This document shows positions 31,500 to 42,942 of a DNA stretch of 64,000 nt, piece by piece. The stretch is from assembly GCF_036669915.1 (NCBI RefSeq), contig NC_089318.1:5627849-5691848 (forward strand), in the 5' to 3' direction. The position numbers and the translations under genes were made by a program. The stretch is from Pocillopora verrucosa (Eukaryota; Cnidaria; Anthozoa; Scleractinia; Pocilloporidae). The notes under the pieces are model-generated. The model was not told the origin of the DNA, did not search any database, and was given only the letters and a program-made list of their open reading frames with translations. Numbering within the stretch: position 1 is the stretch's first letter; every line of letters starts with the position of its first letter.

Positions 31500-31850
31500 T
31501 TTTTTCTGTTTCACCTCTTTCTCATTTGCATCGCTGTTGTAGATGGTTCCTTGTGGCGTCTTAACGACACCGAAACGTTACTTTTGAAATCATTTAATAC
31601 AATCTTATGCGAACTATTTCAGCCGGGCAATTTTTCTGATCACTACGGGTTTGCTTATAATGACAGAAAGGTCAATGAATTATTTAAATTCTGAAACGGA
31701 TATTTCAAATTTACAAGAAACGTCTCGAAGAATTGTCATCTTTTCAAAGTCATTTTCATTAAGATTTAGTACATCTGTAGCATCGTTTCACTTTCGTTAA
31801 GCTGTATCGAAAACTTTTGAAATTTTTACTGAAACCGTATTAAGACAGAT
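31500..31850. repeat. GPCR-array duplicated spacer block, copy 3
   Basis: Same ordered blocks as copies 1 and 2: ACGTTACTTTTGAAATCATT, AGGTCAATGAATTATTTAAA, GAATTGTCATCTTTTCAAAG, AGTACATCTGTAGCATCG and ACTGAAACCG. It abuts the relic's coding sequence directly, which suggests the deletion point of the lost receptor. Confidence 0.75.
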
Positions 31851-31963
31851 TGGTCCTCTTCCAAAGCTTTCAAAAAATAATTTGTACCATCAGTTAGAAT
31901 TTAGGAATTAGCTGACAGATAAAAATTGGTCAGTCTTCTCAGGCAGCCGCTGCTACAAGCCCT

Positions 31964-32135
31964 GGTGAATATATTTCTAGTTTCTCGTAACACTTTTGAA
32001 ACGTTACTACGCAAAAAAGTGATGAGAGTCTCACAACTTATCATTTCTAGTGAATATATTGCTACCTTCTTGTAACACTTTTGAAACTTTACGACGCAAA
32101 AAAGTGATGAGAGTCTCACAACTTATCATTTCTAA
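31964..32135 (+). repeat. 86-bp tandem duplication
   Basis: Two units (31964-32049, 32050-32135) share GTGAATATATT, TAACACTTTTGAAAC, ACGCAAAAAAGTGATGAGAG and TCTCACAACTTATCATTTCT. The unit is also recognisable in the 3' flanks of the GPCR copies (near 30930 and 32430). Confidence 0.8.
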
Positions 32136-32611
32136 GCAGGTGTTATCCTTAAGCAACTCTCAATCTCCGATCTTACCTACAACAAAATGTATCTCAGCCA
32201 GAGGGGAGAATTGCGAAGACAATCTTACGAGCTGAAGGGTCCAAACAAGGAGCCACCTTTTCTCTTACGTGCTCACTTTGGTTCTGTTTCAAATATCCGG
32301 TGTCAATGGTTCTCAGGTAGCTTTGCAAAGTTGATTCGTATTAGCACTTGGATTTTAGGAATTAGTCGACAGTTAAAAATTGGTTAGTCTTCCCCGTTCA
32401 ACTGTTCTGTATTCTTTAGCTCTGGATGACTTGTAACTTCTCACAACACTTTCAAAATGTTTTCCCACAAAAAGCTAATGAGAGTCTTGAAACTTATGAT
32501 ATCTAATCAGGTGTTACCTTTAGGCAATCCTTCCTCTCTGAAATTATTTATAACAAAATGTGAAGTCGATCTTTTGAGTTGGAGGGTATAAACGAGGCAC
32601 CGCCTTTTCTT

Positions 32612-33559
32612 TCACCTGGTCAATTTAGTCCCTTGTGTTGCATTGCGATTTTGGACTTGCACGACAGCGTTAGATGTGCCTTGTTTGCATCCGAGCAACG
32701 ATTTGAGCGCTTTGCGGTAGTTTGGCTGCCGATAGAAGTAAATCCACGGGTTTACTGTTGAGTTAGCGAGCCCCAGTGTAGCAAACCAGAAATAGATTCT
32801 GCCATTTCTATCTGCATCGATCTCAATACTTATGATAAACGCGATTGGGATCCAACATAAGGTGAAGAGGAACACGACAAGTGCGATCGTCTTGGCGACT
32901 TGTTTGTTCCTCTGGGTCAAATCTGCAGTGAGGCGAGACGCTCCTTGATCCTGATGTAGTGATCTTATTTGTCTTGAATTGGCGCGCACATTCCTGATCG
33001 TAAAAATGCCGCTTATGACTATGATGGAGTAACAGTAGACCACTCCAATGGTCTGAAGGAACTTTGCGATGGTCGATTCACGGTAGAACGTCTCTAAAAT
33101 AGGGAGTATCAAGGACTCAATCCACGTTTTTGCAATTAATATCTTTGCTTTTGTTAAAGTTACGATCGTTTTGTGCTTCATCGGGCGACAGATGGCAAAG
33201 CAGCGATCCACACTGAGGTTAGTTAGAGTCAGAAGCGATGAACCGGCAGAGAAAAGTGCTATTATCAAGACAACAAAAATTGGAGTTTGATATATGCACT
33301 TATCCAAAAACCCCTGAATTAGGACAAACACTACAAGAGGCATTACTACTGCTGTCATTATCAGATCAGACACAGCGACATTTGCTATTAAAATTCCGCA
33401 CACGTTCCTTAAAGTTGGTGTACGGTAGATAGCAAGAATCACGAAGATGTTTCCCAACGATCCGATAATACCAAGCGAGGTGTACGAAACCATTGCCAAG
33501 ACCTCGCCAGTGAATCCGAGTGGGAGTTTGCAGTCAGATGCCTCATCTGAAGTCGCCAT
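32612..33559 (-). CDS. Class A GPCR, DRC-type, GPCR-3
   Basis: Intronless, 315 aa from Met at 33559. An upstream in-frame Met at 33688 would add 43 residues, but the MATSDE start is shared with GPCR-2, so the shorter start is preferred. Motifs: GSLGN in TM1, NVAVSDLIMTA in TM2, SVDRCFAICRP at the TM3 end (DRC instead of DRY; CRP where GPCR-2 has CHP), RNKQVAKTIALVVFLF, CWIP in TM6, NPWIYFYRQ in TM7. The tail is longer than in GPCR-2, ending in a Gln/Asn-rich stretch (NAVVQVQNRNATQGTKLTR). Close overall identity to GPCR-2 indicates fairly recent duplication with an open frame kept, so selection for function is likely. Ligand unknown. Confidence 0.9.
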   Translation of the reverse strand: MATSDEASDCKLPLGFTGEVLAMVSYTSLGIIGSLGNIFVILAIYRTPTLRNVCGILIANVAVSDLIMTAVVMPLVVFVLIQGFLDKCIYQTPIFVVLIIALFSAGSSLLTLTNLSVDRCFAICRPMKHKTIVTLTKAKILIAKTWIESLILPILETFYRESTIAKFLQTIGVVYCYSIIVISGIFTIRNVRANSRQIRSLHQDQGASRLTADLTQRNKQVAKTIALVVFLFTLCWIPIAFIISIEIDADRNGRIYFWFATLGLANSTVNPWIYFYRQPNYRKALKSLLGCKQGTSNAVVQVQNRNATQGTKLTR

Positions 33560-34399
33560 GTTGTGTTCGAGGCAGTTATGGGTGTCACCCTTCAAGCAAT
33601 CTCCGTTTTTAACTGTTACGGTGGAACACAACCGAAGCACAGTTGATTTTTCCCAGTTATTACGTAATACGCCTCCGTGGATATCCAACGGGTCACTTTA
33701 ATTAGTATTTTGTTCGCGATCCGGTATTTTCCGTTCAGGACAAAGGAAAAGCTTAGAGGTCTGCTTCTGAAAAATCTTGGTTACAGCAGATTTCAAGCTT
33801 GACAAAAGGAAACACCTGTGTCTTTGCACCTCTATTTTGCTGCTATTTTAAACCCACACTTCAAGGAGGGAAACACACTTTCAACACAGCACTCGATAAC
33901 TCATGTCAAAATTTTCCAACATCCGCGATCCTGGCATTAAACTGAATAATTCTTTAAACTCTCTCAGAAAATAAGAAATTGCTTGCTGTCCGCTACGATA
34001 TCAATTGAGGCAATAAGGATTTGACAACCCATAGTGTCATGAGTTTTTCGTATCCATCTTTAAAATAATTTGTTGTTTCAAACGGCGCCAAAGTAAACAG
34101 AAAGCTCTATTTGCCAACGGAAAGAGCAACAAATAGAAACTATAACTAATACATTTTCTCATTTACAAAAAATTAAAATTAGACTTGTAATTAATAAGAC
34201 TTCGAGACTCGCTGGAAGGATTGTTAAATATGAATAATCTTAATTGCAAAAAGATCTTCTATTCACCTATTCACAACGTGATGCCGAGAATCAAGCGAGT
34301 AATGACTTCCAAGCTTGTTGGTTTGTTACAATTGGGAGCATCTGCGTTTGGGGCAACAACAACAGAAAATCACGTCGTGTTCAATAAACAAGGTGTATC

Positions 34400-34427
34400 A
34401 GCTTTTACTCCACAGGGAGTAAAAGCT
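34400..34427. repeat. Perfect 12-bp hairpin
   Basis: AGCTTTTACTCC, loop ACAG, GGAGTAAAAGCT. A tight tetraloop structure in otherwise unique sequence. Confidence 0.75.
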
Positions 34428-35299
34428 GTTACAAATTTAAAAAAATTTATTAAATACATTACAGAATGGGCACTCTGTACAATTTATCTACAATAATGTG
34501 TTTGACAGAACGGGTGTGATTTTCTTGTGACAATCTGACTTTACGTCAGGACACATGCACTAAAAGTTGGTGTTTATATCATTCCTCCTGTTCAGCGGGT
34601 TCTCCTTCTTCTACGTCGCTGGTTGCTCCTGTATAAATCAGAATCAAAACGGAAAATTAATGATAAAAAAAGGAAGGCAAGACAGAGAATTGGATTTCGA
34701 ACGGATAATACTAAAGGTGTTCGACATTTATCAGGTCTGGCCGAACCGAAAGCACTGGTTTTTATTTTTTCATGGTGTTATTAGAGTGTTTTTGATCATT
34801 CTCAAAATTCTGTCGGAGATTGGGGTCGAATATAATTAAGATTTTTGATTGGCAGGTGTCACAAAGCGTGTCCCTTTTTATCGTGAGTTTTGTAAAGAAA
34901 TGTGAGAAAAAAAAATTGCAAAATTGTGACTTGTTTGGGAACCTAAATTACTATTGCTAATGTAGGCGATTATTCAATGACCAAATTTCCTGCTATTTGG
35001 ACAAGAGATAAACATTGAAGATGAATAATGACTAGTGCCAGGCGAGTTTACCGTGAACAATTTCTGTCACTTCTCTGCACAAGCTCGCTCAACTTACGGC
35101 CCGAGGAGGGTCTGAACGTTCATTTTATCATAACTCATGTGATTTTTTTTTTAACTGATAGGTTAAACAACGTTATTGAGCAGCACTTATGAGCGGCGGC
35201 TGATGATGGTGACTTACCCTGATTGGGGGTTACAGGTGCTTCACCTGGTATGGAACTGAAAGGGGATTAAAAAAAAGCGCAGTTTAGTTTGGCTGTAAC

Positions 35300-35654
35300 C
35301 AGGAGCCCATTACCCGGAGCCTCCATACCAATCGTACCCTTGAGTCAACCCTGTCCCGTATCTTTTTATTTTAAGAACTGAGATATGTTGGGGGTTCTTT
35401 AATTTTCCGCGAAAACACGCTGACGTTCGCATAAAACCCTAAAAAAATGGCGGCCAAAGGCGAAGGTTGACCTCTATTCCTTCTCTGCATGTGACGTAAA
35501 CAATACGGAGGACTACAGCTCTCTTATGATTGGCTATTATGTAAACACCCGCGAAAAACCCCGTGGGAGGTGCTTATAACAATAAAAAGATACGAGACAG
35601 GGTTGACTCAGAGGGTAAGTATGGAAGATGGAAGCTCCGGGTAATGGGCTCCTG
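35300..35654. mobile_element. 355-bp MITE with perfect 21-bp ends and CTGTAAC duplication
   Basis: Termini begin CAGGAGCCCATTACCCGGAG and are exact reverse complements at both ends for 21 bp. The inverted similarity continues about 60 bp further (GAGTCAACCCTGTCYCGTAT then CTTTTTATT). Direct CTGTAAC repeats flank it (35293-35299 and 35655-35661). There is no coding capacity. Confidence 0.85.
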
Positions 35655-35744
35655 CTGTAACTGAATGACGTAAACTCATAGAGGAGCGCTGGGACTAAGG
35701 GTTTGAATTTTAAAGAAAGCAAGATACAATTCAACGCCAATTTT

Positions 35745-36012
35745 CAATTAATTGTCGAAAGTAATCCGGAATTTATTAGGTTTTGCCTTATTTCGCTCTC
35801 TGATTGGTCCGAAAGCTAGCACGATTTTGTCAACCAATCAGAGTCAAAACCAGAAGCAGTCGCGACTTGGCCACCGTCGCGTTTCCCGCGCTTCAAGCAG
35901 TTTCCTTGTCTTTACTTTGAGTTCTCATTGGCTCCCTTTGATATTTCCTTTTGTTCTAATTGGCTGTTATGATGACTCTGGTTAAACGACATCCAATCAA
36001 AATGCGCTCTAG
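35745..36012 (-). repeat. CCAAT-rich MITE (family C), copy 5, overlaps a coding exon
   Basis: CTGATTGGTCCGAAAG, GTCAACCAATCAGAG, GAGTTCTCATTGGCTCC, CTAATTGGCTG, ending at ...AAACGACATCCAATCAAAAT then GCGCTCTA. The last part reads as the C-terminal codons and stop of PPP1R36 (stop at 35956-35958). Confidence 0.8.
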
Positions 36013-39000
36013 GTTATACCTTCTTCTTGATCCCGCCTCGTCTCCAGTCTCCTCTTCATGTTCCTCGCCAAACGGTGCCAAAGTCAATGGATTAAAACCG
36101 GACATGGGTTCTCCGATGATACCAACTCTGCAGGGAAAAGAAAACGTTGACTTGACGTCACAGTTACTGTCACATTCCATCTTAACAGCATACTAGTCTA
36201 AAAACCATGTCCCATAATTCTTAGAATCTCAATAAGACTTATGGGGGAAACCTTTTTTGAGTGCAATAGACTTGAATTGGAACTCCAAAATTTTGGAATA
36301 CCAGTCAAAAGGAATGGTACAAACTTAGGCAGTGATAGACAAACCATCGAATTTGAAGAAGAAGAAATCTAAAAAAGCTAAATCTTTTCTGCAATGTCAG
36401 AACAAACATTTACGAAAAATGAGAACTGATAATTTTCTCTTTACATGTACATCATCAACTACCACGAATTTACTTACTTGGGTTGAAGGATAAGACCCAG
36501 CTTTTCTTCTTCGTGTGGAATCTCACTGCAAAAATCATAATTTAATGAACATTTTGTGCGTCACAAGTGAGCAAAGAAGGAGCATCGTCGTGGCGCTTGA
36601 TACAGTTTCAGATGCAGTTCAAAACTATTTTAAAATTTACCGAAGGAGACTACAAGTATTTGTTCATTGAGATAGATACACGAACAAGAGATGACACTTA
36701 ACAAGCAGGAACAAGGATGGATGAGATTAAAACGGATTCTAACGAAGCGTGCTTGAAAATAGTACACGAACCGTGATTTCACAATGTGCGCGCGGTTACT
36801 TGGGCAGCGAAGGAAGGAAGGGGGTGAGTTTTCGCGTGCCTTGCCATTTTGAACACACATAGCACCTGCTATGACATTTCAACGAAGTAGCATTTACGAC
36901 TATTCTGCATGCAGAGCCAACCATCTTTCATGACCATAATCTTACTTTTCCGACAAGGGAAGAGCTTTGGTACGATCAAGAAACCACGGACTTGCTTCCT
37001 GTGAGGTCGGTAACAGGGACACCAGCACCGGAGAACGTTGGCTGTAAGAAAAACAAACCTCGTCACAACTAGTCTCACGGGCATAATTGCTTTTTTTGTT
37101 TGAAATTTCAATGTCAAGTTGTAATAATGCAAGACCAAGAAGAGAAAATCAGTTTTAAAATTAAAATTTAATCATGAAGTTTTGAGTATCATTCAATTCG
37201 TACTTACTTGATAATTGACTTGATAGGCGGTCGCTTTCTGTGACGCAATCAAGGCAACGGCGATATTTAGAGGAGGTAAAGTATGACAAGGAGACAATCA
37301 CTTACATATACAGTTTAACTAATTCAAGAGCATAATGTTCTGTAGCTCTGAAAGTTTGTCATGCATTTGGACTATGCTAGTGTGGAAATAAATTCTATCC
37401 ACGGGTCCTAGACACCCGGGGTCTTAGGTGCTGAGATAAGAAGAAAAGCAGATGGAGTGGCCTTCCAAATGTCCTCGGGAGACGAGGCGGGCTGTGAGAG
37501 CTCTTTTGCAGTAAGACAAAATAATGAATAGGGCATGGAGGGGAGGGTTAAAAAGTCATCCGGCCGGGACTTGAGCCCAGGCCTCTCGGTCCGAAGTGCC
37601 GAACTAATCTTTTTCTTGAAATCAATTGATAGACTGTAAGTTGAATTGTAAAAAGGATATTAAAACACTTACGGTTTGAGCCTACGATATTCGGCAGGTG
37701 TTAACGGCTGCTTGGTGCTGTCTTTGAGGCGATCCATAGCATACACCTCTGACAAGAAAAAGGTATGATTTGTCAATTACGTTATGTTTCTTTCGGTAAT
37801 GTGCCCTTGTGTTTAACGTTACGTTATGTGAAGTCACGTGTGAGTACCTTCAACTGCTTGGGGTCGCCCTGCTGGGTTGAATGTGTCTGAACGAAACAAT
37901 CTGATGAGAAAAGGTAAACTGAGTATGAATAAATACTGAAATAAACAAAAATAGGAATTTTATCTTAATAGTGATGCTGATTATGATGATAATAATGATA
38001 TGGCCATGACATTGACATTGACAGTGACCGTGAAAATGACAGTAATAATAATAATGACAAGGATGATGTCGGTGATAGTGATCATAATAAGAGATCATGG
38101 TCACTTAAATATTGATAATTTTTTAAAAAAATATCTATTGTGTTAAATGAAACACGTACCTTCCCAGTTCTTTTTGTATTAAATCCAAATGTTGTCGTCT
38201 AAATGCAATGTAGGTCACATATGCAGAAAATGGGTAAAGAGCCTTTGGAATAAGAAAACAATGAAATCAAAAACGTGGACAAATGCATTAAATGATCCAG
38301 CCAACCTTAAATTACCAGGCCCTTGTTGTTCAAAGGCTGAATAGCACTACCCACTGAATAGATTGCTATCCAGCTGACACAGTAGTTTTGTGAACACTTA
38401 TCCCCTGGATAGCCATTTATCCAGTGGACAGCACTATCCAGCCTTTGAACAACCCAGGCCAGGCATGAAATGAAACCAATCATGTTTTTATAACTGTACA
38501 TATAACAATGAACTTACCTCATAGAGTTCCCTGTCTCTGCTTGTGTATGAGCTGCGTTGTCTAAAATTTAGCAAACAGCAAGTTAGAGACAACAACAGAG
38601 GGAATTTATTCCAGACCATGCCCTGGTTGTTTGAAGGGTGGATAACATTATTCACTGGTTAACCCTCTAACTCCCATAAGTGACCAAGACAGCATTTCTC
38701 CTTACAATATCCACACAATATCAATCAGATAAGTGATGAGAATACAGAAAAATATCCTTAATTGATCCAATACTAAATTCTCTGAACTAACATAAGAATT
38801 GTGTAGTTGACAGTAAAGGAGAATTACAAATTTGATCTGGGAGTTAAAGGGTTAAATCTCTATCCAGTAGAAAGTTTCGCCAACACTAATATCTGCTGGA
38901 TAGCAATTTATTCTTTTGATAGCTAGCAATTATTTGCAGGATAGGGATTAATCTGTTGTATAGCATTATCCAGCTTTTGAACAACTGGGCCCAGACTGAT

Positions 39001-42000
39001 ATACATGTATGTTAAGTTGACTCCAATAAAGCAGGGTGGTCAATCCACGGACCTGTTTTTTCCATATTATATCACCTAAAGGGAATAAAAATTTCCCAAC
39101 CTGCTTTCCTCCTCCTCTAATAATAAGATGAGGTGGAAAGTAAGATGGAAAATTATCATTTAAAGTGCTTCCTTGATTCCTTGACACATTTCCTAGTAAA
39201 TCTAACACCAGAGCTCTCTCATGATTCACATATAAATGTGTTGCATAAAAACTTTGTAAGGCTTCATTTTGTTACTTGCAGGTTTTGAAGATTCTTGATC
39301 CAAAAATATCTCTCACATTAAAAAAAAGGAAGTAAGATAGACAGCACAAAACAATTTACTTAATCTACCAGTCAAATGGAAAATTCTGTAAATGAATCAG
39401 AAAAGTCAGCTGTTCTCAATGAATTCAGACTCACTTACAGAATTCCATCTATATTTCACCTCTAAAGAAGTGCCCCATTACATGACTCAAAAAGTTGAAA
39501 AATTAGAAAATTCCATCTATCTATCCTCTCTTTATGCACAGAAAATCACAAACATGTGAGTTCCCAGCAAAAATTTCGGTGATCTTGGGCTGAAAATTTG
39601 GTCCTGCTAAGCACTGAAAATACTACCAACATCCAAATAAAAAAATTCTGCAAATTAAATTTCATGTACATGATACTTCTTATCTTTTCTTCAAGAAATA
39701 ATTACCTGCCACAGCCCATGTGATGTTTATCTTCCAGTCCAAGCCCAAGAACAAGTGTACAGTAACATTGTCCTAGAAGTCTCTGTGCTGATTCTTGTTT
39801 GGAGACAGCTGTTGCAAGCGCTTTTCTCTCAGCTAGACTTGGTTCACTGCACAGGAAAATGATACAAGTTAGCAATTGCTTTGTTTACTTCTTCTTTTCA
39901 TTGTATTGCATGTATAATTACATGTAAACTCTGTGGATGTCATAATAGGCCATTTTACAGTTGTGTACTTAGTTGCCAAGCCTTTGATTTGGAGTGAGGC
40001 TGAAGGTGACCTTGTTGTGTTAGAGACCAGAATCTAGTTAGCATGATAACAAAGTAATTTGCATTTCAAAAGCAGCAAGGTTTGTATCATAACAAGGTCA
40101 CCCTTAGCCTCACTCCTGTTCAAAGGCTTGGCAACCAAGCACACAACTGTAAAATGGACTATTAAATACATATACGTCTTACCAATATCACACTTTGATG
40201 CCTCATTTTTAAGTTACTTCTTGGATCAATATCAGTATCTGGGCAACTGCCCACATACCCCTCCCCTAACCCAACATTAACCCTAACTTGTTATCAATTG
40301 ACTGATAACAAGTTGTCAGATACTTATATCAGTCCTACTTCTCTCTGCAGCACAGATCCTTCTTCTCTCTGCAGCACAGGAGTCATTTCACAGAAAAAAA
40401 AATGGACCAAGATTTTACAGTTTCAATCTTATTTTTTCTTTGCTCTTCACCTGCAGGCTCAAGGTACTAACCTAGAACATTTCTATAGCCCTCACACTAA
40501 CATCATTTTAAAGCTAGCTTAGCCAAGCTAATATAGGTTTGGCATCATCAGTATCAAAAAACCACTCATTATCTTTCAGTAAATCTAAGGCAAGGCCACA
40601 TTATGGACTCATAGAGAAAGGTGTAATGTAAACTTTTAGAGTGGAATGTTAAGTCCATCTCTTTCATATGAAAGTGTCAATATCACTTACACTGCCATTG
40701 GTTTTGGTTTATTTTCAATAGCCATCCTCTCAAAGAATGCATCAAAGTAATTCAAAATGGCCAGTTGAAATTCATCAAATTGTTCAGAGCTGGAAAAAAA
40801 AGATTCAAATCTTCCAAATGCTTCAAGCATCATCAAGTATGGTAACAAGCATAGTGTAGCTATGAAATTTAAATACATTATTGAAATCTCTCCCCCCCCC
40901 CCCCGAAAGTTTCTTTTTCTTTTTTTGTGCTTCATTTGAATATGTGATTTTCTAAGGCCACATCAAGCCTCAAATTTCAATCACTGCTTGTCAAATGGTT
41001 GTTATTCAATTTTTGGGTCAGTGCACTATTACTTGTAGCTTGTAGCTTTAGCCTGTAATCAAACTGGATCTCCACAATTCATGGAGTCTTACAAATCTAG
41101 CGACAAAAACTTGGTCTAATCATTGCCATCAAACTGATCCTGGTTGCCATAGCATGAAGCAACCAGGAGTAAACCATTGAAACAAGGCCAGACCACAACA
41201 CTGGGAACTAAATTGTTTGCTATGAGAAGTGCATGGGTTTTCTAACATCTGCTAAACAGCACAGAGAAGATGCAGGATGCATTGCCTATGATTTCTCATC
41301 CTTACCTTACCCAAGAAGACTAGGATGTCTAACCATTTGCAAATGTCATAGCAAAGACAGCACATTCTGAGCAGTTATTTTAAGACATTGAGTGTTGGTC
41401 CAGTCTGGGAATGGAATCCTTGACCTCATGCACAACAGTCTAGCACTTTATAACTTGAGCTAGGCAAGCGGCAATTGCTGCTTCCCACCTGACCATTTTG
41501 TTAAGCTTCCTTAAGAGTTAACTAGTACCCATTTAAACTCCTGGACAGTAAGATGCTCTTTTGGCCCAAGAATTCAGCACAATGACACAGCCAGAGCTCT
41601 AGCCCTGACCTATTCAATCCACATTCTAACCAATTATTCACAGGGCTGCTGTGTTTCCTGCAACTTTTACCTATAACATTCCTGAAATGCTGGAGGAAGG
41701 AGGTCAACATCTGGCATGGAATCTAATGCAACACTCTTGACATCATCCAGTGTTACAGTTGCATGTTCATTGGCTGCAGCTGGCTTGACACTTGGGCGTG
41801 GTGAGGAACCTTTCATGTTACCAGCTCTTTGTACCAACAGGTATGCCTGGCCACGACGAGATGTTGCTCCTGTAGCCCCGTAGTTTTTGGACATGACTGA
41901 TGGTGTACCCCTGAGTGAGGAACAAACAAAGAGCTATGTTTTTGTTACGGGAACATATGAAAATTAAAATCTTCAGCCTCAAGAATAAAATCACTAAATA

Positions 42001-42909
42001 AAATCAATAAGGAAATTAATCTCAACAGTGACCTTTCTTTGATTAATATGTGTATTCTGCATTTTGAATAAGTGATTTCTGTGCATTTTTTTGATGTGTA
42101 CTTCTTCCTTGGGTATGAAACAAACTCACATGACCAACTCCTACTTTACATCTCAACATTAGTACACATATCTGTCACACTGTTCTCTATACATTTCTTA
42201 AGGTGCTAAAAAGGAGAGTTTGTCAAAAGAGGGGGTGTCTACTGGAAGGAGAGAGCATTCATGGAGAAAATTTTGACTTGTACTGATTCTGCTTAAGTTG
42301 AAGATTTAGAAGTTATAAATCAAGAGGCAATGGAGACAGGTTTTTTCTCGTATCTCTACTATTTAAGAAAGCGAGGGAGGAGTGGGGGTACTTATTTGAG
42401 GGGGGGGTGCTTGTTTGATATTATAATTATAAAAAGGGGGGTGGGCACTTATTTTTGGTGGGTGCTTATAGGAGTGTGGTTACTTGTTCGAGGAAATATG
42501 GTAATCACAGGGAAAAGTTATGTGCTAATAATTTCTGGTAGTTAAAGGGTTAATCAAGAAAAAAGAAAAATTTATCAACAACTCTATAATTCTTAGCTTT
42601 GCCTTGCCTATCATTTTTCTTGTTCAGGTCCTGAAAGTGAATTCCTAAGCCTCCTTTGCTTCTTTTGGATTTGTTTGCAGCTAGATGAAAGTTAACACCT
42701 TTATCAAAGCTTCCAGGAACAGTGCTGTTGACAGAAGAAAAACACAACATAATTCAAAGCTAATGTTTCGCATGTTAGCCCCTCATCAGAGCTAATGAAT
42801 GAAGGGCCACCCCTCAAAATGTCAGCTTTGAAACTCTTTACAATGGCCAATTTACGTTATCAACTCAATTGATAACACTAAATTGCCCTGTTATACTCTC
42901 CCACTTACA

Positions 42910-42942
<33 letters not shown>

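Larger units (their letters stand above)
26697..32611. other. Spacer between GPCR-2 and GPCR-3
   Basis: Two degenerate duplication units surround a 3.2-kb foldback element. Order: GPCR-2 upstream flank (to ~27120), duplicated block copy 2 (27150-27545), foldback element (27554-30801), 3' flank of a lost receptor (~30820-31320), TM7-region relic (31330-31496), duplicated block copy 3 (31500-31850), an 86-bp tandem duplication (31964-32135), then GPCR-3 3' flank. No intact gene. Confidence 0.7.
33689..35955. other. Spacer between GPCR-3 and PPP1R36
   Basis: The plus-strand frames at 34221-34496 and 34567-34839 show no recognisable domain and are not called. The region contains a perfect hairpin (34400-34427), a MITE with perfect termini (35300-35654) and most of a CCAAT-rich MITE (from 35745) that runs into the PPP1R36 terminal exon. 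Confidence 0.55.

Noticed and set aside
33560-33688. 43-residue N-terminal extension of GPCR-3
   Set aside because: The MATSDE start is shared with GPCR-2, which lacks a usable upstream Met; the extension has no signal peptide features.
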